Shown one piece after another: positions 1 through 8,539 of a DNA stretch of 64,000 bases. The notes beneath the pieces are model-generated. The model was not told the DNA's origin, did not search any database, and saw only the letters and a list, made by a program, of their open reading frames with translations. Numbering within the stretch: the stretch's first letter is position 1; each line of letters starts with the position of its first letter. The translations under genes were made by a program, and so were the position numbers. Source of the stretch: MPNP01 sp965215545 (lineage in GTDB: Bacteria > Pseudomonadota > Alphaproteobacteria > Rhodobacterales > Rhodobacteraceae); contig OZ244066.1 in assembly GCA_965215545.1 (NCBI GenBank), forward strand, positions 2,046,001-2,110,000, given 5' to 3'.

Positions 1-2
1 AG

Positions 3-224
3 ATCAGTTTGCGGGTGAACGGCGCGTTGCGTCAATGCGGTGATCTCGACCAGATGATCTGGAAGGTTCCCGAGATCATTTCCTGTCTCTCCAGATATGT
101 CGAACTGGCTGGTGGTGATGTGATCCTGACCGGAACGCCGGCAGGGGTCGCAGCCGTCCGGAAGGGGGACAGGCTCGAAATGACCATCAAGGGGCTCGGC
201 TCGCTTCAGATCCTCGTCTGCTGA
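3..224 (+). CDS. Fumarylacetoacetate hydrolase family protein, 3' end only
   Basis: The frame is already open at the window edge, so this is the C-terminal part of a longer gene. The stretch GDVILTGTPAGVAAV followed by KGDRLEMTIKGLGSL is the typical C-terminal signature of the FAA hydrolase fold (fumarylpyruvate, acylpyruvate and 2-hydroxyhepta-2,4-dienedioate hydrolases/isomerases). These enzymes cleave or isomerise 2-oxo acids with a divalent metal in the cytoplasm. The metal-binding acidic residues lie upstream of the window, so the substrate and the integrity of the gene cannot be judged. It ends with TGA, and a long non-coding stretch follows. Confidence 0.75.
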   Translation: MSLRVNGALRQCGDLDQMIWKVPEIISCLSRYVELAGGDVILTGTPAGVAAVRKGDRLEMTIKGLGSLQILVC

Positions 225-1118
225 TGAAGACTGACCGGCGGGCAGGACAGCGAGACCCACGAAACCGACTCCCAGCTCGAATCGGCAGGTCAGATTTCGA
301 ATGATGCCATTCGGATTGAGGCAAGGCGACTCATGCTGTCTGATGTTTTCGAGACTCGCCCGGCTGTGAGAGGGTCGATGTCCATCCTGATGCATCACTG
401 AATTGGCAAGGATGCCAGATGGACCCGGGACAGGCCTTGTCTTTCAGGTCGCCCGTTCAGCATGCACTGCACCAAACCCACCCCTACCGTCCTGATCCTT
501 ACCAATCACTTCCAATACTGTTTGACACCCATCAGGGCCTGGGCCTGTTCCGGGATCAGTATGAGCCCTGGACTCAACGATCATCGGCCAGACTGGAAGC
601 CTTCCATCCGCAACAGACCAGGTGCTCGATTATCTGGCCCGGCTTACCTCGGAGTGTCGTGACCCTCTCCGGTCCTGCCATCGGCTTGTATCCCCCGGTC
701 TCCGGATCCGATGTGGCCCGGCGGGGTCATGCCGGTGTGTCCCCCACGGCCGCGTGTCAGGAGTGGAGGCTTGACCCGAAGGTTGTCAGGCTGGACGATC
801 AACAGTCAGGGCAGTGAGCAGTTGCCATGGACCGACGCTTGACTGTCTGACCCGACCTGATCATCTCCGACAGGTTCCCCGGCGCCCCGTTTGTGGACAG
901 GATCGGGGCAATATCCGCCGGATCGGCGGATCCTGACGGCCGAGACAAGGCAATCGAAGGGCGGGGCACCCAGGCATCGGGCTGAGTCGACAAGCCCCGG
1001 TTTGCCGAGAAGATCGGCGAGGTCTGCCATGCAGTGCTTCCCCTCTGGGGTCATGTCGACTGCCCGGATCTGGCGAATGGTACGGCAAACGAACCTTCGA
1101 CAGCATGGACGCCGCCAC
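225..1118. other. Gene-free stretch, about 0.9 kb
   Basis: I found no convincing gene here. One open stretch on the minus strand (about 806-1120) has G/C-rich third codon positions and reads in part MTPEGKHCMADLADLLGKPG. It matches no family I recognise and has no good start, so it may be an eroded gene end. No tRNA, repeat or clear terminator was seen. Confidence 0.4.
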
Positions 1119-1982
1119 TCACCACTCGATCCCCAGTCTCGCTTTCGCGTCAGGCGTCTTCGCCCAGGGCTGGCCCGGCATCTTGCCGATGAGTTTCTCA
1201 AAGATGGCCCTGACGGCGTGACCGGTTGCATCATCGGCCATGCGTTCAGCGGCATCGGCTGTCAACAGCGGACGCAGATCCATCAGGAGGTTGCCCTTTG
1301 CCAACTTCGCGAGCACCCGCTCTTCGGCCTGCGCTCGTGAGATCTGCGCGCCTCCATCGGTGAGATATCGTGCGAACAGGTTCACGATACGGCCACAGTC
1401 GAGATCGTCGAAGACCTCGAGCCCATGGGCCAGATCGTACAGATCTCGACCCCTGTCCCTTTGCAGGAGCGCACGAAACTTGGTTGCCAGCATCTCCTCG
1501 TTGGAGAATGTCGGAATCGTCGACGTGCCCGAGAACCAGGAATTCTCGACAGAAAATGGCACCATGGCGACCGGGTCGCAGGCGATGCGTTCACGCGTGC
1601 TGATTTCGAGCTTGAGGCGAATGGGGTTTTCGCCAGCACCTTCCGCAGCCACAAGGAAGCCGAGTTACGGTGCGACTTGGCTCTGCTCGAAACGCGCGGG
1701 ACCGAGAAACGGCTCCAGGATCTTCCGTACCCGATCCAGGATCGGACCGAGTGCTCCTGACGATGCGCGAACGAGATCGATATCCTCCGAAAAGTGGAGC
1801 GGTTCCGGGAAGTGCAGTTTGTTGAGTGCCGTTCCGCCCCGCAATCGGAGTTCTGATGCAAGGAACACATCGCCGAAGATCGCCACGAGGGCGCGCGAGA
1901 TGATCAGGTCCTGCTCGACCTGTCGCTGCTCAGCCCAAGGGGTTGTCTGGCTCCATTCAATGATGTTCTGGGTCGGGATCAT
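1119..1982 (-). pseudogene. abiEii: AbiEii-type nucleotidyltransferase toxin, interrupted by an in-frame TAA
   Basis: The frame runs from ATG at 1982 to the stop at 1119 (287 codons, close to the usual family length) but has a TAA at 1665-1667 (codon 106). Residues before the stop carry the nucleotidyltransferase core: LRGGTALNKLHF followed by HFSEDIDLV, the G-G-T-A-L-x-K and S-x-D-I-D motifs of the MNT fold. After the stop, RLKLEISTRE, the SNEEMLATKFRALLQR segment and RGRDLYDLAHGL are the usual AbiEii downstream motifs. In the family the toxin transfers nucleotides to tRNA and is held in check by AbiEi. The start overlaps the antitoxin stop as ATGA. No indel was found, so the gene is broken by a single nonsense codon unless it is read through. 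Confidence 0.85.
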
Positions 1983-2800
1983 TCATCGATCCCCGGCTGC
2001 CGGCGCACCACGATTCGCCACTTCCGATCCCGTTCCACCGGATCGGGTGCAAAAAGCGGGTCTCTCGCCTCGCCCCGATCCAGCTCGGTCTAGGGCAGTC
2101 TGCCCCTCGACATCAGCGCTTCGTGCATCCTTTGAGTCATGCTGCGTCGGTCGAGACTGTCGAGCATGTAGCCCAGGCGCTGAACGACCGTTTTCTCGAA
2201 GCAACGGGACAAGGACGCGAGCTGATCACCATCGATCCTGGGCCCGAGGTCGGAGAGGACGGTTGCGACATTGTCGATACTGACCGATCCCTTGCCATAA
2301 CGCATGAGATCGAGTGCTGTCAGTGCGGGTGATGACACCTTCATCCTTCCGGTCTCGGCCTCGCCGTCCTCAATGCCGTCGACGATCCTGGCCATTCCCT
2401 TTCGGTAATTGAAGACGATGAGGTTGCGTCCCGACCGAATCCTGGACATGCGTTTGCCAGTCACGACCTGGAATTCCGTGACGGCTTGATGGGTCGCGCC
2501 ATGCAACTACGCAGCTTTCAGGAGGCCAACATAATAGAGCTGTCGCTCCAGCTACATGAGCGCATCCATGTACCAGGATGGCGGCGGCGCTCCCCAGGAG
2601 AAGAATTGCGGGGGGACAGCAATATAGAAACCCCGGCGCGGACTGAACAGCTTGCCACGTTTCCGAAGACGCTGGGCGGCATCCAGGAACGCGCCGCGGT
2701 TGGTGCCGAGGGCCTCCACGGCCTCTTCAGCAACGAAGTCGATCCGGCCTTTCGATTGGAGTTCCATGACGTAATCGGCGAGAGTCGTACGCATTATCAT
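1979..2800 (-). pseudogene. abiEi: AbiEi-type antitoxin/transcriptional regulator with three in-frame TAG codons
   Basis: One uninterrupted frame of 274 codons runs from ATG at 2800 to TGA at 1979, with TAG at 2552-2554 (codon 83), 2507-2509 (codon 98) and 2090-2092 (codon 237). The N-terminal part is the winged-helix antitoxin domain (LRKRGKLFSPRRGFYIAVPP). The middle reads YYVGLLKAA-stop-LHGATHQAV, where the family has the continuous motif YYVGLLSAAxxHGA. The far C-terminus, DPVERDRKWRIVV, is also family-typical. In this family AbiEi represses its own promoter and neutralises AbiEii. The last codons overlap the toxin start, so the operon architecture is fully preserved despite four stops in total. 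A later ATG at 2794 is an alternative start. Confidence 0.85.
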
Positions 2801-2840
2801 GTATCCGGACCCAGTTTTTATACGGAATCACTTACATGAT
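2796..2840 (-). promoter_or_regulatory. Possible AbiEi operator: inverted repeat at the start of the abiE operon
   Basis: ATCATGTA at 2796-2803 and TACATGAT at 2833-2840 are perfect 8-bp inverted arms. They lie over the AbiEi start codon and in the A/T-rich segment upstream (which contains TTATAAA). Characterised AbiEi antitoxins bind inverted repeats in their own promoter, so an autoregulatory operator is plausible here. That is inference; the arms are short and A/T rich. Confidence 0.35.
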
Positions 2841-3596
2841 TTTTTATAAATGTCAGATATAATCGTTCGGGTTCCTGCGCCAGGAATTCCTGCTATGAAA
2901 GAGGGATCAGCGGATTGGAGCGAACGCTGGCTCTGCGATCCGGTTCATCAGTCCCCCCCCCGGTGACGCCCGCAGTGTCGTCAGCAGCTTCCAGCCTTGG
3001 TGGCGCGCTGTATTCAGCATGGTTCGCAGCACTGCGGGGTTCCGGACCCCGACTGCGCTTCGGAAACTGCCTGAGATCGTCTGCTTGATGCACGGGCCGC
3101 ACCCGTCCAGGCTCTCGCCGACCTGTATCATCAGCGCTGGTCGATCGAGGACCTTGACAAGGCCATCAGGCAGACTCTGGCGATGGACGCCCTCCAGGCC
3201 CAGGGCCGGCGGGGCATCAAGCCGGAACGCACTGCCGGGCTGACGCTGATCGCACAGGCCTGCCTGATGGCCAATGACGGTGGGACGCTCGATCTGTGGC
3301 CCTGACCATCGCCACACGCGGGGTGGTTTCCTGACCAACCAGACAAATCCTCTCGGCCGTCCATGACGGGTTCAAGGCTATGCCGCTGAATATCTCGGAG
3401 ACCTGGCTGCCTGAGAGGACTCTCCGTGGACCTTGCTTAAGTTAACATGCTGAAAAACTTAAGTCAATGCTATGGGGGTGAGCAGTTACTGATTTTTCTG
3501 GCAAGGAGCATGCACCTCGATATGTGGGAATAATGGGTCCGGGTGGCGGATTTGGGGTCGTGACATCGCCTTGACCGGGACCCGGGGGAGGACTAT
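2841..3596. other. Intergenic region with one coding-like fragment and a C9 tract
   Basis: About 750 bp upstream of the AbiE operon. Apart from the open fragment at 3075-3305, listed separately, no gene is supported. Visible landmarks are a run of nine C at 2953-2961 and the inverted repeat CTTAAGT/ACTTAAG at about 3436-3463, which could form a hairpin. Confidence 0.4.
3075..3305 (+). pseudogene. Unidentified C-terminal gene fragment, possibly a transposase remnant
   Basis: An open stretch of about 76 codons ends in TGA and has no start codon of its own; an in-frame stop lies directly upstream. It reads ALADLYHQRWSIEDLDKAI, which loosely recalls the Y-x-x-R-W-x-I-E motif of IS4-type DDE transposases. 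The following residues (GIKPERTAGLTLIAQACLM) do not help. If it is a transposase, only its C-terminal part is left. The assignment rests on one short motif, so treat it as tentative. Confidence 0.25.
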
Positions 3597-3827
3597 ATGT
3601 CCGGCATGAAGAACGACTGCAATACCGCACTTGAACTTGCCGAGCTGAAAGGCGACATCAAGGCTATCCGCGGGGAGACCGGAGCCATGGAAGCACGGAT
3701 TGATGCCAGTCTGGCTCGGCTGGAGCGCAGGATCGCCGAGCGCGACAAGGCCAACATCCAGTGGCACATTGCCTTGGCGGTCGCCATGACTACACTGATC
3801 ATCGGCGCCATCGCCATTCTCCCGTAG
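3597..3827 (+). CDS. Small coiled-coil protein with a C-terminal membrane anchor
   Basis: 76 residues. The N-terminal two thirds is a charged helix (ELAELKGDIKAIRGETGAM and ARLERRIAERDKAN) with heptad-like spacing, followed by one hydrophobic segment (about residues 57-75, HIALAVAMTTLIIGAIAIL). The start is set by a strong GGGGAGGA ribosome-binding site five or so bases upstream of ATG. The layout, amphipathic coiled coil plus tail anchor, is common among small proteins annotated as XhlA-like or DUF1640-like in alphaproteobacteria. I cannot assign a function. The gene stands alone between decayed genes. Confidence 0.6.
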   Translation: MSGMKNDCNTALELAELKGDIKAIRGETGAMEARIDASLARLERRIAERDKANIQWHIALAVAMTTLIIGAIAILP

Positions 3828-4134
3828 GGGCGCTGACGCTGGACACCGCCTCCCGGCCCGGACGGGCAGCCGGTTTTGCTTGTGCCGGACGCCGACCGCA
3901 CGACAGACACGGGCATTCGTGCGGCCCGAAATGGACCTTGGGAGTCTGAATCATAAGTTTATAGATCCACACTCGTCCTTGACTGTCATGCCATGCCTCC
4001 CCGCTATCCAGCGCCGGCGGAGGTGCGCTGGACCTGGCACGGGAGAGAATGATTCGGCGCAACCTTGATATCTCTGTTGCCAGTTATGTCCGTGAGGACT
4101 ACCAGCAGATCTACAGCATGAGCGGCGTACCCCT
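3828..4134. other. Gene-free stretch of about 300 bp
   Basis: No supported gene, RNA or repeat. The first recognisable coding similarity downstream begins near 4135. Confidence 0.4.
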
Positions 4135-4584
4135 TGGGACCCGAACAAGGACTGGATCCGGACCGTCGACTGGGAACGGGCCCGCAGCGAGCTTGCCGGT
4201 ACGTCGGTTCGTTTTGCCGTGGGTGCCACAGATGCAGAGTCGGCGCCCGACGGGCTTGTTCCATTCGAGAAACTGTCCGGTATCACCGTCGAGCTGGTTC
4301 CGGTCCCCGACGGCAGTTTCTATGACAAGGCCCTGGCCGAATTCATTTCCGGCAATGCCAGTTTCGATGCCCTGCAGTTCTTTTCGCCATGGCTGGGCGA
4401 CTTTGCAGCACCGGGTTTTCTGCATCAGCTTGATGGTTTCGCGGACAAATGGGGTCTGCCGCTTGATGACTTCTATGACACCTATCGCATCAATTACGGC
4501 TTCTTCAACGGCCGAATGTACGGCATTCCTTTCGATTGCGACATTCAGATGGTCCATCTGCGCAAGGGGCATGTCGAGACTGTC
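4135..4584 (+). pseudogene. ABC-transporter extracellular solute-binding protein, internal fragment
   Basis: In one frame from about 4135 the sequence reads DPNKDWIRTVDWERARSELA, GLVPFEKLSGITVELVPVP, FDALQFFSPWLGDFA and NGRMYGIPFDCDIQMVHLRK. This is the N-terminal half of a family-1 (sugar-type) solute-binding protein: ligand-competition region, a phenylalanine/tryptophan-rich patch, then the Y-G-I-P-x-D motif. Similarity stops near 4580, about 35 bp before the left terminal repeat of the element at 4618. No signal peptide or start is preserved in frame, and no permease genes are nearby. With the PfkB fragment on the other side of the element, it suggests a lost sugar-uptake locus. The open frame continues to 4974, but only as the shadow of an antisense gene. 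Confidence 0.65.
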
Positions 4585-4617
4585 CTCGGGGTCCGATTGA
4601 CAAGGCAAACTCGGTTC

Positions 4618-5540
4618 CGGGTAGTATCTCAGTTTGCAATCGTCGCAATTGCGAAAGGGGACGTCCCGCCGGCCGCCCCTCGTATAGGTCCGTTCAGGCA
4701 GCGGTCAGTTCGTGGTGCAGCCCAGCTCGGTCCGGCGCGCGGCGGGGAGGATGTATTCGTAGCCGTCCGCGCTGTCCGTCCGGGCCCACTGGCCGGAAGA
4801 GTTCCGCGCCCCGCACTGGCAGGCCCGGACCGCCCCCATGCCACCGCCCAGGCGCACGCCACCAATGGCAAAGCAGCCGGTCGCCCCGAGCGGGTCCGTC
4901 CCGAGGTTGAAGCCTCCCTGCTGACCGTAGTTCAGGCTGGGACCCATCTGGAAGCAGGATCTTGCTATGTTTGAAGATCCGCCGCCCCCACGGCTACCTG
5001 AAGGACTCCGTAATAGGATTTTCCCGGTTGCAGGTTGGCAGCAATGGTGGTGGCTCGCCTCGCGATGGGACTGTCGGCGGTAGCAGTTCCAAGACTCTCA
5101 GTTCTGATGATATTGCCTTCATCGTCATAGATTCGAATGACAACGGGGAAACTTGTGTTCAACGGTCTTGATGTGACTGTTCGGAGCCAAGACAGAAGCA
5201 ATTGATTCGTGTTCAGGGTGACCGAGGTTGCGCCGGGTTCCGGTCGTGTGACGGAGAGTCTTGCCGGTTGACTTTCCGCCACGCCCGATGGGCAGGCACT
5301 GCCTCCCGTCTTGCCGCTGATGAGTGTGTAATTCACCTGCGCCGTCGCGGGCGTGGGCGCAGTCAGCGTCAGGGCTGCCAGCGCGGCGATCAGCGATGCG
5401 GCGGTGAGCCATGTTCGAATGCCATTGGGGGGGGGTAGTCAACGTAGTCATGGGGAATTCCTCCGAGTTTGTGGCTCCTCCCACTCTACAGTCTTTGCTG
5501 TCGGAGGGAAAGAATAAATTTCGAACTGAAACACTACCCG
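4618..5540. mobile_element. 923-bp element with terminal inverted repeats carrying a secreted-protein gene
   Basis: The left end (4618-4640) begins CGGGTAGTATCTCAGTTT. The reverse complement of the right end (5518-5540) begins CGGGTAGTGTTTCAGTTC. Over 23 positions 19 match, so these are imperfect terminal inverted repeats. The only gene inside is the minus-strand secreted-protein gene 4705-5451; there is no transposase, so any movement would need a transposase in trans. No target-site duplication was found at the outer edges. The element lies between a truncated solute-binding protein and a truncated PfkB kinase, which implies insertion with loss of flanking DNA or later deletion. Confidence 0.55.
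4705..5451 (-). pseudogene. Secreted fibronectin-III-like/Cys-containing protein, two homopolymer frameshifts (possibly phase-variable)
   Basis: ATG at 5451 follows a strong GGAGGAA ribosome-binding site. After MTTLTTPP the reading frame is lost inside a run of nine C (5427-5435 on the plus strand). With eight C it continues into a classic signal peptide (WLTAASLIAALAALTLTA, cleavage after ATA). The mature protein starts QVNYTLISGKTGG and contains a beta-sandwich-like region (VVIRIYDDEGNIIRTESL, then LQPGKSYYGVLQVAV) resembling a fibronectin-III repeat. A second frameshift lies at a G5 tract (4985-4989). One extra G joins the frame to SNIARSCFQMGPSLNYGQQ and a Cys-containing tail ending TELGCTTN at 4705. 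The corrected length is about 250 residues. Both breaks lie in homopolymers, so phase variation, decay and sequencing error are all possible. Confidence 0.6.
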
Positions 5541-5809
5541 ACGGCGCCCTCTACAGGGATCGGGATGGATTGGCTTTTGCCATGCCGGCCTATGACATCG
5601 ATGTCGTGTGCACATGCGGTTGTGGTGACTGTTTCAATGCCGGCTATGCTGTCGGACTGCATCTCGAGATGACGCCACAGGACTGCATCAGGATGGCCCA
5701 AGCCTGCTCGGCCCAGAACGCCATGGGTCTGGGATCACAGGCTGGTGTCAGTTCGCTGGAGGCCACCCGGGCCTTCATGGCGCAGACGCCCATGCAGCCG
5801 GGAGACTGA
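5541..5809 (+). pseudogene. PfkB-family carbohydrate kinase, C-terminal fragment
   Basis: The frame reads DGALYRDRDGLAFAMPAYDI, then CGCGDCFNAGYAVGL and CIRMAQACSAQNAMGLGSQAG, ending in TGA. This is the C-terminal third of a ribokinase/fructokinase-type PfkB enzyme. The G-x-G-D motif contains the catalytic-base aspartate, and the helix after it is typical. The family usually has an alanine where this copy has Cys (GAGD to GCGD). Everything N-terminal, including sugar-binding residues, is missing because the right end of the inserted element abuts the fragment. It is therefore not functional. Confidence 0.65.
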
Positions 5810-6215
5810 AACCCGTCATCGGACGGGGCGGGGTCCATCTGTTGGCCAAGCTGCCCATCTGTATCCGCGGTGACGTTCACTGGGAACGCTCCGCCTTGCT
5901 CGAGGTGGCCTGCAACTTGTGCCGCCCAACGCCGGGGTTCTGAATGACCCCGTGCCACTCCGAGGTGCAATGGTCGCAGCGGATCCGGATCCAGCGGGGT
6001 CCAAACCGACAGCGAAGCTGGATGTGGGTCAGGGATGCCGAGCGAGGGTGCGGGAAGGGCTGCAATCCCAAGGCCCTGACACCGAGCACGGAACGGGTTC
6101 GCCTTCCGCGGTTCTCGATACGGGTCTTGGCCCGGGCCGGCACAGGGGTGGTCGTGTGTGAACATCTTGCAGCCAGTTGCGGGTGTTCCGTCAGCTGCAG
6201 CGAGGCCCGGGGCGG
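5810..6215. other. Gene-free stretch of about 400 bp
   Basis: Lies between the PfkB fragment and the 3' end of the pcfJ-like gene. Several short overlapping open frames exist on both strands, but none has a good start, codon pattern or recognisable motif. Confidence 0.4.
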
Positions 6216-8315
6216 TCAGTTGCCGAGGGCAAGAATGCGCTTGTCGGCCAGCAGGGTGTCGGGCGATGGAAACTGTCTGGGGAGGATATGGCGGTACCAT
6301 TCCTCCCGGATCAAGGCATTGATGTCCTGATCGGACCAGCTTGTCGAGAGGATCCTGTTCCAGGCCATCCTGGGGCTGATACGGACCCCTTCAGGGTCAG
6401 AGTGGACGGAGCGGGCGGCCCGGGCTTTCTCGTGCCAGTCCATCACCGCATCGAGGTTGAGATCAATTGTGCCGGATCTGACCGCGGTCAACCATTCCTC
6501 GAGCGCCGTCCTGAGTTTGGCCCCGGGCTTGCGATTGGCTTTGGCCTTGTGCTGGACGACAGCGATGTCCTGAATGGCCTGGTCCGGAATGTTCGAATGT
6601 GGCCGTGAGACCTCGAAGGTGGAATGGCTGCAGTCTCCCCCGTCCGACTGGATGGAGAACAGATGCGCAATCCCATGCCGGGCTGGCGTGACATACAGGC
6701 TGCCGACACAGTGATTCAGCCGGCGAGATTCCTCCTTGAGGGCCCTGACCGAATTGAGACAGCGGATGATGTAGCCTGCCGATGTCGTGAAGTCCCCAGC
6801 CAGAGCCGGCCAGTGTGTGCATGTCCGGATCCGCTTCTGGTCATGGATTGCCCTGATGTGCTGACTCTGCTGCTCGAGGGCATAGAGGGACGGGATCCGG
6901 TTCTGCCACCGTGTCTGCAATCGGACCAGGGTCCCGATGGGATCACTGGCGGTCCCGGCCAGCATTTCGAATCCGGCCCGACCGGCCTCAAGGAGGATCT
7001 CAGGGCCGGGGTAGGGCAGGGGATCACCCCGGCGCATGATCGGCAGGAGATGGGAAGGCAGGAGGACCGAGAAGAGAAAGTCGTCAACAAGACTGACAAT
7101 TTCACCGCTGACGATCTGCATGGCCCGGCTGTCGAAATGCTCGCGCTCGACATCGATGCGTTTGGCAAGTTTGCCGACATAGGTCGGCCACTGCCCCTTG
7201 GCGGGCAACAGGAAACTGAGGGAATCCTGCTCATAGCGCACGGCCAGCGGTTCGATCAGCGAGCCATGAAGATCACTCAAAAGGCACCAGTTGGGGGCAG
7301 TGTCAGGGACCCAGCTGCTGTCCAGCCGGCGGCATATGGCCAGGAGTTTTGCGAGATCGGCCCCCCGGCTGCCTTCAGGGCCCATGGGATCGTCAGGATC
7401 CCCATCTCCGTTCACGGACTCATTGGTCAGATGAATCCTGGCCAGCCGCTTGAGCTTTGCCGATGTCAGTCCGGTCACTTCGGTGATCATCGGGCCGAGA
7501 GGCGCGCGTGCATCGATTGCGGCGGCCAATTCAGGGGTTTCGGCAAGACGGGCGGCCAGGAGCGGATAGGCCGCGGCGGCCTGCTGGCGGTCTGTCCGGG
7601 CAGGGTTGTGACAGTCACCATAGTACCAGACTGTGGATGGCTTGAGTTGTGAGGCCGATGCCAGCGCCCTTTGGGCTGCTGTGAGATCAAGCTGGGCCGG
7701 CGGCCACACCGAGACCTGACCCACCTGCCTCATTGCAGCCTGCAGTCGGACATTGGCTGCCAATGCACACGTATCGCCGCCCGTTTCGATGGTCAGCATG
7801 CTCTCGGTGGCATGCACTCCCGTTGCCGATCGGGTCAGCAGGCCGACCTCGAGGCCAAGGTCAACCAGTTCCGGTGTCAGGGACAGGGGATGACGGGATG
7901 GGCTGGCTCCCTGAGGCTCCTCGCTGGCAACGGTGTCGGCAAACTCGGGAAACAGGGACCTGAATTCATCGAGCGCCTGCTGATCCTGTGAATCGCGGGC
8001 CACCGGTCCGGAGGCTTCAGCCAGCGGCGATCCGGTGATGACGGCCAGGGCCCGGGCGCAGAGCAACGCCATGAGTCTGGCATCGCTGTCCTCATCGTCA
8101 AGCACGGCTTCGGGAATCTGGTGTTTGATGCGCAGCGATGTCGCATGCATGACTGGCAGGCCGATGTTGCGGCTGCACCATCCCGTGATCCTGCGCTGCC
8201 CGGATCGGCGCGCGAGGATGACCGTGTCGGTGATGGTTGGCTGATCTGTCCCGGTGACGGCAAGATAGGCAAACCCAACGATGGTGTTCCCGTCAGGAAC
8301 TGAATGAAATTCCAT
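6216..8315 (-). CDS. PcfJ-like domain protein
   Basis: About 699 residues. The C-terminal third carries the PcfJ-like signature: ESRRLNHCVGSLYVTPARHG, then FSIQSDGGDCSHSTFEVSRP and the basic AVVQHKAKANRKPG segment. PcfJ-like proteins are known from conjugative plasmids and mobile elements, but the biochemical role is unclear. The N-terminal two thirds matches nothing I recognise. The start is placed at ATG 8315, preceded by GGCAGG with seven-base spacing; an in-frame TTG fifteen bases upstream is possible. Divergent from dusA with about 220 bp between. No other conjugation gene is nearby, so this looks like an orphan acquired gene, apparently intact. Confidence 0.7.
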   Translation of the reverse strand: MEFHSVPDGNTIVGFAYLAVTGTDQPTITDTVILARRSGQRRITGWCSRNIGLPVMHATSLRIKHQIPEAVLDDEDSDARLMALLCARALAVITGSPLAEASGPVARDSQDQQALDEFRSLFPEFADTVASEEPQGASPSRHPLSLTPELVDLGLEVGLLTRSATGVHATESMLTIETGGDTCALAANVRLQAAMRQVGQVSVWPPAQLDLTAAQRALASASQLKPSTVWYYGDCHNPARTDRQQAAAAYPLLAARLAETPELAAAIDARAPLGPMITEVTGLTSAKLKRLARIHLTNESVNGDGDPDDPMGPEGSRGADLAKLLAICRRLDSSWVPDTAPNWCLLSDLHGSLIEPLAVRYEQDSLSFLLPAKGQWPTYVGKLAKRIDVEREHFDSRAMQIVSGEIVSLVDDFLFSVLLPSHLLPIMRRGDPLPYPGPEILLEAGRAGFEMLAGTASDPIGTLVRLQTRWQNRIPSLYALEQQSQHIRAIHDQKRIRTCTHWPALAGDFTTSAGYIIRCLNSVRALKEESRRLNHCVGSLYVTPARHGIAHLFSIQSDGGDCSHSTFEVSRPHSNIPDQAIQDIAVVQHKAKANRKPGAKLRTALEEWLTAVRSGTIDLNLDAVMDWHEKARAARSVHSDPEGVRISPRMAWNRILSTSWSDQDINALIREEWYRHILPRQFPSPDTLLADKRILALGN

Positions 8316-8539
8316 GTTGATACCTGCCAATATCGGTTCCTTATGCTATAGTCGGGCCGTAGGACCCTGTGCGCCTTGGGCAGAAGAGTGCTACGGCCTG
8401 AGGACGGGTTCCCGAGGACCTTCCGCCGTGATCGGGGGACGACAGAGAGACTGAGCGGATTGCCAACCTGCCCTGGCATGCCGAGGCTTCAAGGACGGGA
8501 TCCTGTACCCCAACCGTACGATCATCAAGCATAACCGAT

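Noticed and set aside
1119..2800. Alternative genetic code (TAG and TAA read as amino acids)
   Set aside because: Other genes here end properly at TAG or TAA (for example nuoB, nuoI and argS), so the standard code holds.
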